Positions 54,841-63,469 of a DNA stretch of 64,000 nucleotides are shown here, in pieces. Within the stretch, counting starts at the first letter, position 1, and the number at the start of each line of letters is the position of its first letter. The stretch covers positions 4,482,767 to 4,546,766 of the forward strand of contig NZ_BROD01000001.1 of the NCBI RefSeq assembly GCF_024345225.1. The letters run 5' to 3'. A model generated the notes under the pieces. The model made no database searches. It was given only the letters and a program-made list of their open reading frames with translations, and had not been told where the DNA came from. This DNA is from Clostridium sp. TW13. Lineage in GTDB: Bacteria > Bacillota > Clostridia > Clostridiales > Clostridiaceae. The translations under genes and the position numbers were made by a program.

Positions 54841-54918
54841 ATGTAAGGTAAATTATTTAGCATAGTTTTTTGTATTATAGATAAAGCTTGTAAAGAAGCT
54901 TGTGAAAACATTTACTAG
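54841..54918 (+). pseudogene. Micro-ORF with stop at codon 2
   Basis: GGGGGTGAT lies 3-11 nt before ATG 54841, a strong ribosome binding site. The next codon is TAA, and the frame then reads 23 more codons (GKLFSIVFCIIDKACKEACE and four more residues) to TAG at 54916. Without the TAA it would be a 25-residue peptide with a hydrophobic half and a charged half containing two Cys (KACKEAC). It lies 90 bp upstream of an FtsX-type transporter. It may be a broken peptide gene, a minimal start-stop ORF with a regulatory role, or chance. The 407-bp gap 54598-55004 holds nothing else clear. Confidence 0.35.
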
Positions 54919-55004
54919 GAGTGCTAATTTAAAATTTTATCTAATAATACAATAAAATTTAAATGCTTAACTGTTTAGTATGTATTGTTTGTGAGGGGGA
55001 GAGT

Positions 55005-56036
55005 ATGAAAAGATTAATTAAAAAGTCGGTATTTTTAATAATAGTTTTTGTTAGCATATCTTTTTTTACTTCATATGAAACGTATATGATTGAGTACGGA
55101 GTAAAGCAGCAGGTGGCAAAAAATATTTTATTGTCCAAGTCTTCAAAAGAGTTTTTTATTGATTATAAAGAAGATGAAGTAAAAAAAGATAATAGTTTGC
55201 TAAGTTTACAAGGTGATTATGTATTACTAAAGAAGGATATTGGGGATTTTAGTGGCAAAGGAATATATTTCAAAGGGGCTTTGAAAAATAAACCCAAGCT
55301 TCTAAGTGGACGTTTCTTTAATGAAAGTGATTTTAATGCTGGTAAAAAAGTTGCAGTTGTACAGAAACAATTTGCAGACCGTTTAATTGAGAAAGACGGA
55401 AAAAAATATTATTATACGAATAATATTAACTATGAAGTTATAGGAATAATTGATGATGATAAGAAAGAGATATCAGATGATACTTCAGCGTATATAAATT
55501 TAGATTCTCTTTTGCAAAAGGATAGTTTTTATTTAAAGGGAGACTATTATATAGATGCTAAGGAGAATACTGATAAGTTATTTACGTCTCTAAAACAACT
55601 ATATAGTAGCAAGAATGTAGATGTTCAGGAAAAACAGCCATTGCAGACTCCTTTATCAAAATTATTATCAGATCAAAGTTTTAGGACAGATACATTGATA
55701 AAAATAATGATTATATTCATTTTAAATACAGTATGTGTAACAGAATATTGGATTAAGAGTAGAAAGAATGAAATTGGGATAAGAAGAGCTGTGGGGAGTA
55801 CAAAACTTAAGATATCATTAAGTATAATTAAAGAACTTATATTGGTTAGTATAGGATCATTTATTTTAGGATATTTGATTTATATTATTGTAACGTATAT
55901 AAAGGAAGGATATATACATTACTATGCTACTTCTGTAATGTTGTCATTTGCAATATCAATGATTAGTGCATTAATAACATCAATAGTTCCAATATATAAA
56001 GCGAATAAAATGGAACCTTCTGAGATAATGAGGTGA
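55005..56036 (+). CDS. FtsX-like permease (first of a pair)
   Basis: 343 residues from ATG 55005, 3-4 nt after GAGGGGGAG; an upstream in-frame ATG at 54963 has no such site. One N-terminal helix (SVFLIIVFVSISFFTSYE), an extracellular MacB-like domain of about 200 residues, and a C-terminal three-helix FtsX domain with the conserved EIGIRRAVGSTKLKI and KMEPSEIMR. It is a single-FtsX half-permease and should dimerise with the next protein. Its stop is 4 bp before that gene. The substrate is unknown. Confidence 0.9.
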   Translation: MKRLIKKSVFLIIVFVSISFFTSYETYMIEYGVKQQVAKNILLSKSSKEFFIDYKEDEVKKDNSLLSLQGDYVLLKKDIGDFSGKGIYFKGALKNKPKLLSGRFFNESDFNAGKKVAVVQKQFADRLIEKDGKKYYYTNNINYEVIGIIDDDKKEISDDTSAYINLDSLLQKDSFYLKGDYYIDAKENTDKLFTSLKQLYSSKNVDVQEKQPLQTPLSKLLSDQSFRTDTLIKIMIIFILNTVCVTEYWIKSRKNEIGIRRAVGSTKLKISLSIIKELILVSIGSFILGYLIYIIVTYIKEGYIHYYATSVMLSFAISMISALITSIVPIYKANKMEPSEIMR

Positions 56037-56040
56037 TGAT

Positions 56041-57300
56041 ATGAATAATATAAAATATGCTATAGAAGGTTTAGTGAGAAGACCGCTTCTATTTTTAATA
56101 ATACTTTTGCAAGTTATTATTGGAACAATGCTTTTAAATAAAACTTTAGTTAGTGTACTTAACATTTATGACACAAATAAGAGAGTAGTTGATACCTTTA
56201 AAGGCAAAGAATTGTATAAAATGCAAGACAATTCTGATATGAAATATATTGATGAGTCGTTAGATAAACCTGATGGGTTTAATAGAGCGTATGAGCTTTA
56301 TACTTTTTTTAAGGAAAACAAAGATTTTTCTATTTTACATGGAGATCGTACCAATGCAGTAGTAGGGGGTATAGTAGATAATGATAAGTTTTTTTATAGT
56401 AAAAAAAACAAATATACAGATATTTCGGGAAAGTTTTATAGTGTAGTAACTAGTTATAATGTGGATGAAAATTATATAAAGCAATTTCCTTTAAAGATAT
56501 CAAAGGGAAGAAGTTTTTCAAGTGCAGATTTTGATTCTGAGTTTGAAAGACCAGTAATTTTGGGTTCAGGGTATAAGAAATATTATGATGTAGGTCAAGT
56601 GTTTAAATGCTATGATTACTATTTGAGAAAAGAGATAAGTTTGAAAGTTGTTGGAATTTTAGATGACAGTAATTATGCTGTAGACATCGATTCTCCATTT
56701 GCACTAGACGATATGATAATAATGCCACTTCAAAATTTAAATTCAAAAACTGCTAAAAAAGATAGCTACATTACTTGGTTTATGAATTGTATGGTAAGCA
56801 CAAGTAATAAAACGTCTACATTAAACAGCATAAGAGATAAGTGTGATAAGTTGAAGTTATATAACTTCAGTTTAATAAGTTGTGACCAACGGGTACAAGA
56901 ACTTTTGGCTGGTCTTAAAGAAGATTTAAAATCATCCATTATAGTAAGCGTAATAATTTTCTTATTTATTTGTATTGCTATAATAACAATTCAAATAAAT
57001 TCTATACGAGATAGGTTGTCAGAACTTGGAATACATCTTCTTTCAGGAGGTTGTAAAAAGGATATATCAAAGCGATTGGTTTATTCAATTAGTGCATATA
57101 TAATTGCTGGAATTGGTATAGCAGAATATTTTAATTATTTAAGCATTAAAAATAGTTCATCTTCGTACGAGCGGTTTGATGTGAGGATAATATACTTAGC
57201 AATTCCTATAGCGGTTGTATTGATAATCGTAACATCCATTATGCCATTAATGGAGATAAGAAAGATGGATATTTCAACTATAATGAGGAGGAAGGAATAA
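56041..57300 (+). CDS. FtsX-like permease (second of a pair)
   Basis: 419 residues with the same layout as its partner: N-terminal helix (PLLFLIILLQVIIGTMLL), a larger extracellular domain and a three-helix FtsX domain near the C-terminus (IRDRLSELGIHLLSGGCKKD, MDISTIMRR). The last base of its TAA is the first base of the next ATG (57298-57302), so translation is coupled to the ATPase. Sequence identity to the first permease is low, so they form a heterodimer rather than a duplicate. Confidence 0.9.
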   Translation: MNNIKYAIEGLVRRPLLFLIILLQVIIGTMLLNKTLVSVLNIYDTNKRVVDTFKGKELYKMQDNSDMKYIDESLDKPDGFNRAYELYTFFKENKDFSILHGDRTNAVVGGIVDNDKFFYSKKNKYTDISGKFYSVVTSYNVDENYIKQFPLKISKGRSFSSADFDSEFERPVILGSGYKKYYDVGQVFKCYDYYLRKEISLKVVGILDDSNYAVDIDSPFALDDMIIMPLQNLNSKTAKKDSYITWFMNCMVSTSNKTSTLNSIRDKCDKLKLYNFSLISCDQRVQELLAGLKEDLKSSIIVSVIIFLFICIAIITIQINSIRDRLSELGIHLLSGGCKKDISKRLVYSISAYIIAGIGIAEYFNYLSIKNSSSSYERFDVRIIYLAIPIAVVLIIVTSIMPLMEIRKMDISTIMRRKE

Positions 57301-57983
57301 TGGCTTTTGTTGAGTTGAAAAATATAAAAAAGACCTATGGAAAAGGGGATGGAAAAGTTGAAGCTTTAAAAGGAATAGACTTATCCATAGAAAAAGGAGA
57401 TATGCTTGCAATAATGGGAGCTTCAGGTTCTGGTAAATCAACTTTGTTAAACATTTTAGGGTATATTGATAAGGCTACAGAAGGAAGCTATGCCTTAGAG
57501 GGACAAGTAGTAGAAAAATTAAGTGATAAGGCTTTAGCTAAGCGAAGAAATAAATTTATAGGGTTTGTAGTACAGAATTTTGCATTAGTGGAGGATTACA
57601 CTGTATATCAAAATATTAGAATTCCCTTAGACTATACTAAAATGACAAAGAAAGAAAAAAAACAAAGAATAAATGATTTATTAACCAGTATGGGTATTAT
57701 AGATAAAAAAGACAAGTTACCAAGAGAGTTATCTGGAGGACAATGTCAAAGAGTAGCTATTGCTAGAGCTTTAGTAAATGATCCGGATTTGATTTTAGCT
57801 GATGAGCCAACAGGAGCCTTAGATAAGAAAACAGGAGAAGAAATAATGAATACTTTTATAAAGTTAAATGAGGAAGGAAAGACCATCGTTGTAATAACTC
57901 ATGATGAAAAGGTAGCCAAGATGTGCAAGAAGATTATATATATTGAAGATGGAAATCTTGTTCCCCAAGAGGTTAAACTATGA
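57300..57983 (+). CDS. ABC transporter ATPase (MacB/LolD type)
   Basis: 227 residues. Walker A GASGSGKST, Q-loop VVQNFAL, signature [15 protein letters not shown], Walker B LILADEPTGALD and H-loop VITHDEK are intact. It overlaps the permease stop by one base and the following small gene by 4 bp, making a tightly coupled four- or five-gene unit. Its family powers FtsX-type mechanotransmission or export, often against antimicrobial peptides. It is distinct from the ATPases at 17654 and 59181. Confidence 0.96.
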   Translation: MAFVELKNIKKTYGKGDGKVEALKGIDLSIEKGDMLAIMGASGSGKSTLLNILGYIDKATEGSYALEGQVVEKLSDKALAKRRNKFIGFVVQNFALVEDYTVYQNIRIPLDYTKMTKKEKKQRINDLLTSMGIIDKKDKLPRELSGGQCQRVAIARALVNDPDLILADEPTGALDKKTGEEIMNTFIKLNEEGKTIVVITHDEKVAKMCKKIIYIEDGNLVPQEVKL

Positions 57984-58429
57984 GAAAGAAAATAATAATT
58001 TTTGCAATTGGATTAATTTTAGTCTTAGCTTGTTTTTTTGAATACTCAAATTATCAAAATAAAGTTCTTGTTGATGATGGACAAACTTGGATGGAGGGTG
58101 GTGGCGGTGAGCTTTCAAGTACAAGTTTTCCATTTGAGGACAATGTAAAATGTGTGAATTTGGATATAGGTACAGAATGCGGGAAGTTCATTAAGCTTGA
58201 AAATGGTAAAGACAGCAATGATATGAAAAATATTCCCAACAAGGGCTCTGTAACAATAGAGATTAGAGACGATGAAAGTAATGTAGTTAAAAGTTTTACA
58301 ATTAAAGGTGGAGAAAAACTTTCAAAAACTGTGTTCCTTGGTAAAGGAAGTTATGATTTGAAGATTAGCGCAAGAGATGGATTTGAAGGTAAAATAGAAT
58401 CTAAAGTGTATGCATGGAAGTTAATATAA
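57980..58429 (+). CDS. Small exported protein, tandem paralog 1
   Basis: 149 residues. It starts inside the ATPase gene (4-bp overlap), so it belongs to the transporter operon. The N-terminal helix (IIIFAIGLILVLACFFEYSNY) may be a membrane anchor or a lipobox (VLAC, with an unusual Leu before the Ala-Cys). The rest is a beta-rich domain of unknown family (ESNVVKSFTIKGGEKLSK). It is closely related to the next gene and may be a ligand-binding or substrate partner for the transporter. Confidence 0.8.
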   Translation: MRKKIIIFAIGLILVLACFFEYSNYQNKVLVDDGQTWMEGGGGELSSTSFPFEDNVKCVNLDIGTECGKFIKLENGKDSNDMKNIPNKGSVTIEIRDDESNVVKSFTIKGGEKLSKTVFLGKGSYDLKISARDGFEGKIESKVYAWKLI

Positions 58430-58467
58430 GGAGATTAGAAAGTATATTTAGGGGGAAGAGTTAAGTT

Positions 58468-58920
58468 ATGAGAAAGAAAATAATAATTTTTGTGATTGGG
58501 TTAGTTTTAGTCTTAGCTTGTTTTTTTGAATACTCAAATTATCAAAATAAAGTTACTGTTACTGGTGGACAAAGTAATATCCTTGTTGCTGGAGACAGTG
58601 ATACTTCACGTGGAAATATTGAACTTGAGGATAATGTAAAGTGTGTGAGTTTAAATATAGATACAGAGTGTGGGGAATTTATCAAGAGTGATAATGGTAG
58701 CTATGGGCAAAATATGAAGAAGATTCCTAACAAGGGTTCAGTAATAATAAGGATTAAGGATGATGAAAGTAATGTAGTTAAAAGTTTTACAATTAAAGGT
58801 GGAGAAAGCCTTTCAAAAATTGTACTTCTTGGCAAAGGAAATTATAGTTTAGAAATTGGATTAAGGGATGGATTTCAAGGCAAAATAGAACCTAACGTGT
58901 ATGCATGGAAGCTAATATAA
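58468..58920 (+). CDS. Small exported protein, tandem paralog 2
   Basis: 150 residues, about 60 percent identical by eye to the previous gene; the first 30 codons are almost the same at the DNA level. The GGTGG loop after the N-terminal anchor differs most (VTVTGGQSNILVAGDSD against a Gly-rich stretch). It has its own GGGGGAAG ribosome binding site and lies 38 bp after its twin. The pair is a recent duplication. Function unknown, presumably shared with paralog 1. Confidence 0.8.
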   Translation: MRKKIIIFVIGLVLVLACFFEYSNYQNKVTVTGGQSNILVAGDSDTSRGNIELEDNVKCVSLNIDTECGEFIKSDNGSYGQNMKKIPNKGSVIIRIKDDESNVVKSFTIKGGESLSKIVLLGKGNYSLEIGLRDGFQGKIEPNVYAWKLI

Positions 58921-58940
58921 CATAAATAGAAATATTATTT

Positions 58941-58968
58941 AGGAGGCTCCAAATGGAGCTTCCTTTAA
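58941..58968 (+). terminator. Terminator after the tandem small-protein genes
   Basis: AGGAGGCTCC pairs with GGAGCTTCCT around AAAT, with a T-rich tail. Confidence 0.75.
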
Positions 58969-59109
58969 TTTTATCTCTTGAGTTATAAAATCCAAAGTGA
59001 TAAAATTGTTTATAACAAATAGATAAAAAATACATCAATACAATATTAAACCAGTAAGTGAATAAAAATAAAACGTGAATATAAATAGAAAATAGGGGCG
59101 AATTTTATA

Positions 59110-59152
59110 AAATTACCAATGCAATATTTAATTTTGCATTGGTAATTTTTAA
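59110..59152. terminator. Second hairpin upstream of the next ABC gene
   Basis: Perfect 15-bp stem AAATTACCAATGCAA / TTGCATTGGTAATTT with a 9-nt loop and TTTT. It is 30 bp before the ATPase gene, so it could be a terminator for upstream transcription or an attenuator. Confidence 0.65.
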
Positions 59153-59180
59153 ATAAGAAAAAATAATTGGGGGACTTAGC

Positions 59181-59864
59181 ATGGTAATATTGGAGACTAA
59201 TGATTTGTACAAAAGATACTATTATGAGAATAGGTTATTAACGGAAGCACTTTGTACAACAAACTTTAAGGTTGAGAAAGGTGAGTTCGTAGCTATAATA
59301 GGGCCTAGTGGTTCTGGAAAGAGTACACTTTTGCATTTGTTAGCAGGACTAGACCTACCTACTGGGGGGCAGGTAATTATAGATGGCAAGGATATTTATA
59401 AATTTAAAGAAAAAGAATTGGCTCTATTTAGAAGAAGGAATATAGGATTTATATTTCAAGCTTTTAATTTGGTGCCAGTTTTAAATTTAGAGGAAAACAT
59501 AAGGCTGCCTCTTATAATGGACAATAAAAAGGTTGATGAGAAGTATCTAGAAGAGATACTTGAAAGTTTAGGATTGAAAGAGAGACGATATTATTTTCCT
59601 TCTCAGCTTTCAGGAGGACAGCAGCAAAGAGTAGCTATTGCGAGAGCATTGATAACTAAACCTCTGATTATCTTTGCGGATGAACCAACAGGTAATTTGG
59701 ATACTAAGAACAGTAAGGAAGTGTTATAGCTTCTTTTTCAGTCTATAAAGAAATATGGACAGACCTTGATAATGATAACTCATGATCCAAAGGTAGCAGC
59801 TTATGCAGATAGAATCGTAACTATAGAAGATGGAATTTTGAGAGAAGGAGTTAACAATGAATAG
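59181..59864 (+). pseudogene. ABC transporter ATPase interrupted by an in-frame TAG
   Basis: The gene reads through Walker A GPSGSGKST, Q-loop FQAFNLV, signature [15 protein letters not shown] and Walker [12 protein letters not shown], then meets TAG at 59727-59729. The same frame continues [19 protein letters not shown], which supplies the missing H-loop, to a real stop at 59862. The permease start overlaps this end by 8 bp. So the intact gene was a 227-residue MacB-type ATPase and the TAG replaces a sense codon, most likely GAG. The truncated product would lack the H-loop and be inactive unless the TAG is read through. Confidence 0.85.
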
Positions 59865-61809
59865 ATTTATTGCTCTTATTCCTAGATATCTTATAAAGAA
59901 TAGAAAGCGAAACTTCTTTGTAGCATTATCTATAGTGATTTCAGTTGTTCTTTTGGTGGGGGTTAAGGTTACAGTAAATTCTTTGAATTATAGGTATAGA
60001 ATCAATGCATTCAATTCAGGTAGTGGGAGAGATTATGCATTAAAGCTACAATTTGCCACAGAAAAATTAGGAATGTTCTTAATGATAATTGTATCTATAG
60101 CTGCAATAGCTGTTGTATACAATATATTTTATATAACTACCTTGGAGCGAATAAAGGAATTCAGCATGTTAATAGTCATAGGTTCTTCAAGAGGAAAAAT
60201 AAATGAGTTGATATTAGGCGAGGCATTTTTAATATCAATTGTGTGCATTCCTTTAGGTTTGCTAATGGGGTGTTTTGGCATAAAGGCATTGTTTTATTTT
60301 TGTATAAGTAAAGACAGTGATATGTTAAAGGAATTGATTACTAAGAAGGATATCATTCAAGCAGCCATTATGGTGGTTATAAGTATTTTTGTCTCTGCCT
60401 TTAGCCCATCTAGAGCTATGGGAAAAATAAGTCCAATAGAAGGTATAAAAGAAAATTATATAAATAGTCTCAAAGGCAAAAAACATAAATTCAATTTAAT
60501 GAAGCAAAGAAATGTTTTTAAATTCTTAAATTTTACTGATTCCATGGCATGTTTAAACACAAAAAAATCAAAGAAAAGATTAATAGTTACAGTGTTATCT
60601 CTCACAATTAGCATAGTTATTACAACCAGCAGCTTATATTTGTTATCTATGTTTAATCCACAAAAAGAAGCGGAAAAATCCACAGGTGGAGATATATTGC
60701 TTAATATTACAGATTCTAGAGGATTGATAAAAGATTATGCTTATAATGATGAGGATATTAAGAAAATCCAAGCTATTAATGGGATAAAAAATACAAGAAA
60801 ACATAAAAAAATAGATATGACTATTACAGAAAGCAAAACTTTTCTTACAGAACGAGGAAAGAAGTTTTTAGAAAGCATAAGTACTTCTTCTAAGGAAGAA
60901 GATAAAAATCAAATGCCAGTAACTATATATGGAGTAGATGATTCAGAAATTGAATCTTTTAAACCATATTTAAAAGAAGGAAGTTTGCAGCTTAATAATT
61001 TTTCAGATAAACCAACAGTTATAGCAGTACAGAATCTTCACTATAAAGAATACACAAATCTTAGTATAGGGTATAACCTAGTAGTAAGTGGAACATATAG
61101 AGATAATGCAGATGGTAATTTTCAGCCATTCAAAAAGGCAAACTTTAATGTAGCAGCTATCTTGGAATCTACCCCTATTAGGCCAATAGATGGACAAACT
61201 TCAATAATATTAATATGTAGCAATAAAACTTTAGAAATATACTTTGGGATAAAGGAATATGAAATGGTTAATGTGGATGTAGATAGTAAAGCTACCATAT
61301 ATGAAATAAGCAGAAGTCTTTCTTCCATAGCAAAGAGCAAGAATTATGGAAATATCACAATAATTAATGATGAAATCAGTAAAATGAATCAAGGCAATAT
61401 GGTTATTAGAGCTGTATTACTTGGATTTTCAATGCTATTAGTAGTAGTGGGAGTGATTAATATTTTAAACACCATGAGTATAAGTGTTGTAATGAGAAAA
61501 AGAGAATTTGGAGTTTTACGAGCAGTTGGAATGAGCCAAGCAGAAGTAAGAACAATGATAATAAAAGAAGGGAGTTTATATGGAATATTAAGTGCAATCT
61601 TAGGCAACATATTAAGTCTAGCAGCCAGTTATGTAATCTATAATACAATGAAAGCCGATTTTTTGGAGAATGAACCTTTCAAAATACCATGGTTTATAAT
61701 TTTGTCTATTGTAACCTTAAATATAATAATAACAACTCTTATTTCTTTGCCAGCTGCAAATAGAGCAATTAACAATTCAATAGTTGAGTCTATAAAAGCA
61801 ATAGAATAG
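59857..61809 (+). CDS. FtsX-like permease with a missing extracellular domain
   Basis: 650 residues. Helix 1 (FFVALSIVISVVLLVGVKVTV) is followed after only about 30 residues by helix 2 (GMFLMIIVSIAAIAVVYNIFY), where homologous permeases carry a MacB-type domain of about 180 residues. The central FtsX motifs (ITTLERIKEFSMLIVIGSSRGKI), the second extracellular domain (about 275-520) and the C-terminal FtsX domain (MRKREFGVLRAVGMSQAE) are intact. So an in-frame deletion of the first extracellular domain is likely. Together with the interrupted ATPase directly upstream, this transporter looks non-functional or altered. Confidence 0.85.
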   Translation: MNRFIALIPRYLIKNRKRNFFVALSIVISVVLLVGVKVTVNSLNYRYRINAFNSGSGRDYALKLQFATEKLGMFLMIIVSIAAIAVVYNIFYITTLERIKEFSMLIVIGSSRGKINELILGEAFLISIVCIPLGLLMGCFGIKALFYFCISKDSDMLKELITKKDIIQAAIMVVISIFVSAFSPSRAMGKISPIEGIKENYINSLKGKKHKFNLMKQRNVFKFLNFTDSMACLNTKKSKKRLIVTVLSLTISIVITTSSLYLLSMFNPQKEAEKSTGGDILLNITDSRGLIKDYAYNDEDIKKIQAINGIKNTRKHKKIDMTITESKTFLTERGKKFLESISTSSKEEDKNQMPVTIYGVDDSEIESFKPYLKEGSLQLNNFSDKPTVIAVQNLHYKEYTNLSIGYNLVVSGTYRDNADGNFQPFKKANFNVAAILESTPIRPIDGQTSIILICSNKTLEIYFGIKEYEMVNVDVDSKATIYEISRSLSSIAKSKNYGNITIINDEISKMNQGNMVIRAVLLGFSMLLVVVGVINILNTMSISVVMRKREFGVLRAVGMSQAEVRTMIIKEGSLYGILSAILGNILSLAASYVIYNTMKADFLENEPFKIPWFIILSIVTLNIIITTLISLPAANRAINNSIVESIKAIE

Positions 61810-61857
61810 CAAACCAATGTATATCGTAAATGACTTGTTTTTATACGTAAAATAACA

Positions 61858-62122
61858 TCAATCATTAAAGAAACATGCATTTATGATTGAAGACGACTTT
61901 TGAGTACTGAATTTATATATTATGTAAAGACAGAAAGTTTAAAAGCACAACAAAGATATTTCCTTATTTAAAGGACTAGCAATACGAAGGAATTTATCAG
62001 TTATAAAAAATCTTATAAGGGCTTAAAAAATTAAAATTTACAGCGAAGGAGTATTGATAAATTATATTAAAAGTGAATTTTAAGGTCCTAAATTATATTT
62101 TAGGTACTCAAAAGTCGCTTTT
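61858..62122. repeat. Inverted-repeat-flanked element downstream of the FtsX gene
   Basis: CGACTTTTGAGTAC (61894-61907) and its exact complement GTACTCAAAAGTCG (62104-62117) are 196 nt apart. A second hairpin, TCAATCAT / ATGATTGA (61858-61890), abuts the left end, and a long imperfect hairpin (62069-62122, with CCTAAA / TTTAGG) sits at the right end. The span has no coding capacity and looks like a small non-autonomous element. The remainder of the 496-bp gap to 62305 includes TTGACA at 62226 and the palindrome AATAACATGTTATT at 62262-62275. Confidence 0.5.
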
Positions 62123-62305
62123 AGGATTTTTATATTAATATTATGTCGATATACGAGATATTTAAAAAAATGGAGAAAAATAGTTATGTATACGATTTTA
62201 TCAAAATTTACAAAAAGAACTATAATTGACAATAAATATACAAGAATGTAACACTTAAGTCAATAACATGTTATTCAAAATAAATAATTTTAAAGGAGTG
62301 ATCTT

Positions 62306-63079
62306 ATGAAATTTTCAAAAAAAGTTCTTAGTTTCATTACTTCAGTTTTAGTTTTAACTAGTGCAGCTACCTTTGCAAATGGGGTGTCTGCTAAAGCAGC
62401 TACAACTGATAAGCCTGTTGAGTTATATTACACAAAGGTAGTTCATGATGATGCTCCAGCAGTAGCACATTATGCTGGATATATTGCTGTAAAAAATCTT
62501 TCTTATGATAAAAAGGTTATAGTTCATTACAACTATACTTCTCTTTCTCAAGCAAGCAATATATGGTACACTGCAGATGCAAGTTATGTAAAGAATAATA
62601 CTTCAGATGGTAATGAAGTTTGGAAATTTGAGACACCATCTGTATATACTAATTATGGTGGTTTGGGAGATATTCAATATTATATTGAATACGATGTAAA
62701 TGGACAAGCTTTCTATGATAACAATGATGGTAAAAACTATAAATCAAGTGATTTTGGTGCAAGTAGACCTTATGTAACTAGCATTTCAGGATATGCAAGA
62801 AACGATGGTTCAGAATATTTATCTTGTTATGTTGCAACTAAAAAATCAGTAAATCCTGAAGCTGTTAGAATACGTTATACTCAAGATGATTGGGCTACTT
62901 ATAAAGAGGTAGATTTAACTAAATCAACTAATGTATACTTTAACGCTGATTCAGATTCATGGATTATAGACATTCCAATTTTATCTGGAAAGCCAGTAAA
63001 GTTTGCTGCCTATTATGTTGTAAATGGAGTTCAACACTGGGATAATAACCTAGGAGATAACTACTATTTTAGTTTCTAA
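62306..63079 (+). CDS. Secreted protein with two CBM21-like starch-binding domains
   Basis: 257 residues. A signal peptide (KVLSFITSVLVLTSAATFANG, cleaved near residue 30) is followed by two similar domains, about 38-145 and 152-257. Each has the CBM21 pattern: KNLSYDKKVIVHYNYTSL with YYIEYDVNGQAFYDNNDGKNY in the first, and VRIRYTQDDWATYKEVDL with AAYYVVNGVQHWDNNLGDNY in the second. CBM21 binds starch or glycogen. No catalytic domain is attached, so it may be a binding protein that works with separate amylases or attaches cells to granules. AAAGGAG precedes the ATG. The family assignment is by motif and should be checked. Confidence 0.85.
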   Translation: MKFSKKVLSFITSVLVLTSAATFANGVSAKAATTDKPVELYYTKVVHDDAPAVAHYAGYIAVKNLSYDKKVIVHYNYTSLSQASNIWYTADASYVKNNTSDGNEVWKFETPSVYTNYGGLGDIQYYIEYDVNGQAFYDNNDGKNYKSSDFGASRPYVTSISGYARNDGSEYLSCYVATKKSVNPEAVRIRYTQDDWATYKEVDLTKSTNVYFNADSDSWIIDIPILSGKPVKFAAYYVVNGVQHWDNNLGDNYYFSF

Positions 63080-63249
63080 GAAGTTATATAGAGTAGGTCC
63101 ATAATACACATTCTATATAACATTCATAAACTTATGGATTTAAGTTAAACGCTTTTATATTGGCATATAAATGCAAAAATAAATAATGATTTCATGGTAG
63201 CAAGAAAAGCATCTATAGTGAAGTATTCTTTTCTTCTCATGAATTTATA

Positions 63250-63298
63250 AAATGAAAAGCATCAAGGATTACACATATCCTTGGTGCTTTTCATTTAT
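63250..63298 (+). terminator. Terminator after the CBM21-type gene
   Basis: A 20-bp stem, AAATGAAAAGCATCAAGGAT / ATCCTTGGTGCTTTTCATTT with one G-U pair, and a 7-nt loop. The 390-bp gap 63080-63469 otherwise has no recognised feature; a near copy of the left arm (AAGAAAAGCATC) also occurs at 63203. Confidence 0.85.
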
Positions 63299-63469
63299 TT
63301 ACTTATTGCTTTTATTTGTTGAAGTAAATAATTTACTTAGCAAGCTAGATTTTGGTCTTTTGCAATATGGTAATCTTTATTAACTTTACAATCTTCATAC
63401 CTTCTTCATAAGAATTAATTATTATGTATTTGCAGATAATAATTAATGGTTATAAGGAGTTGTATATAA

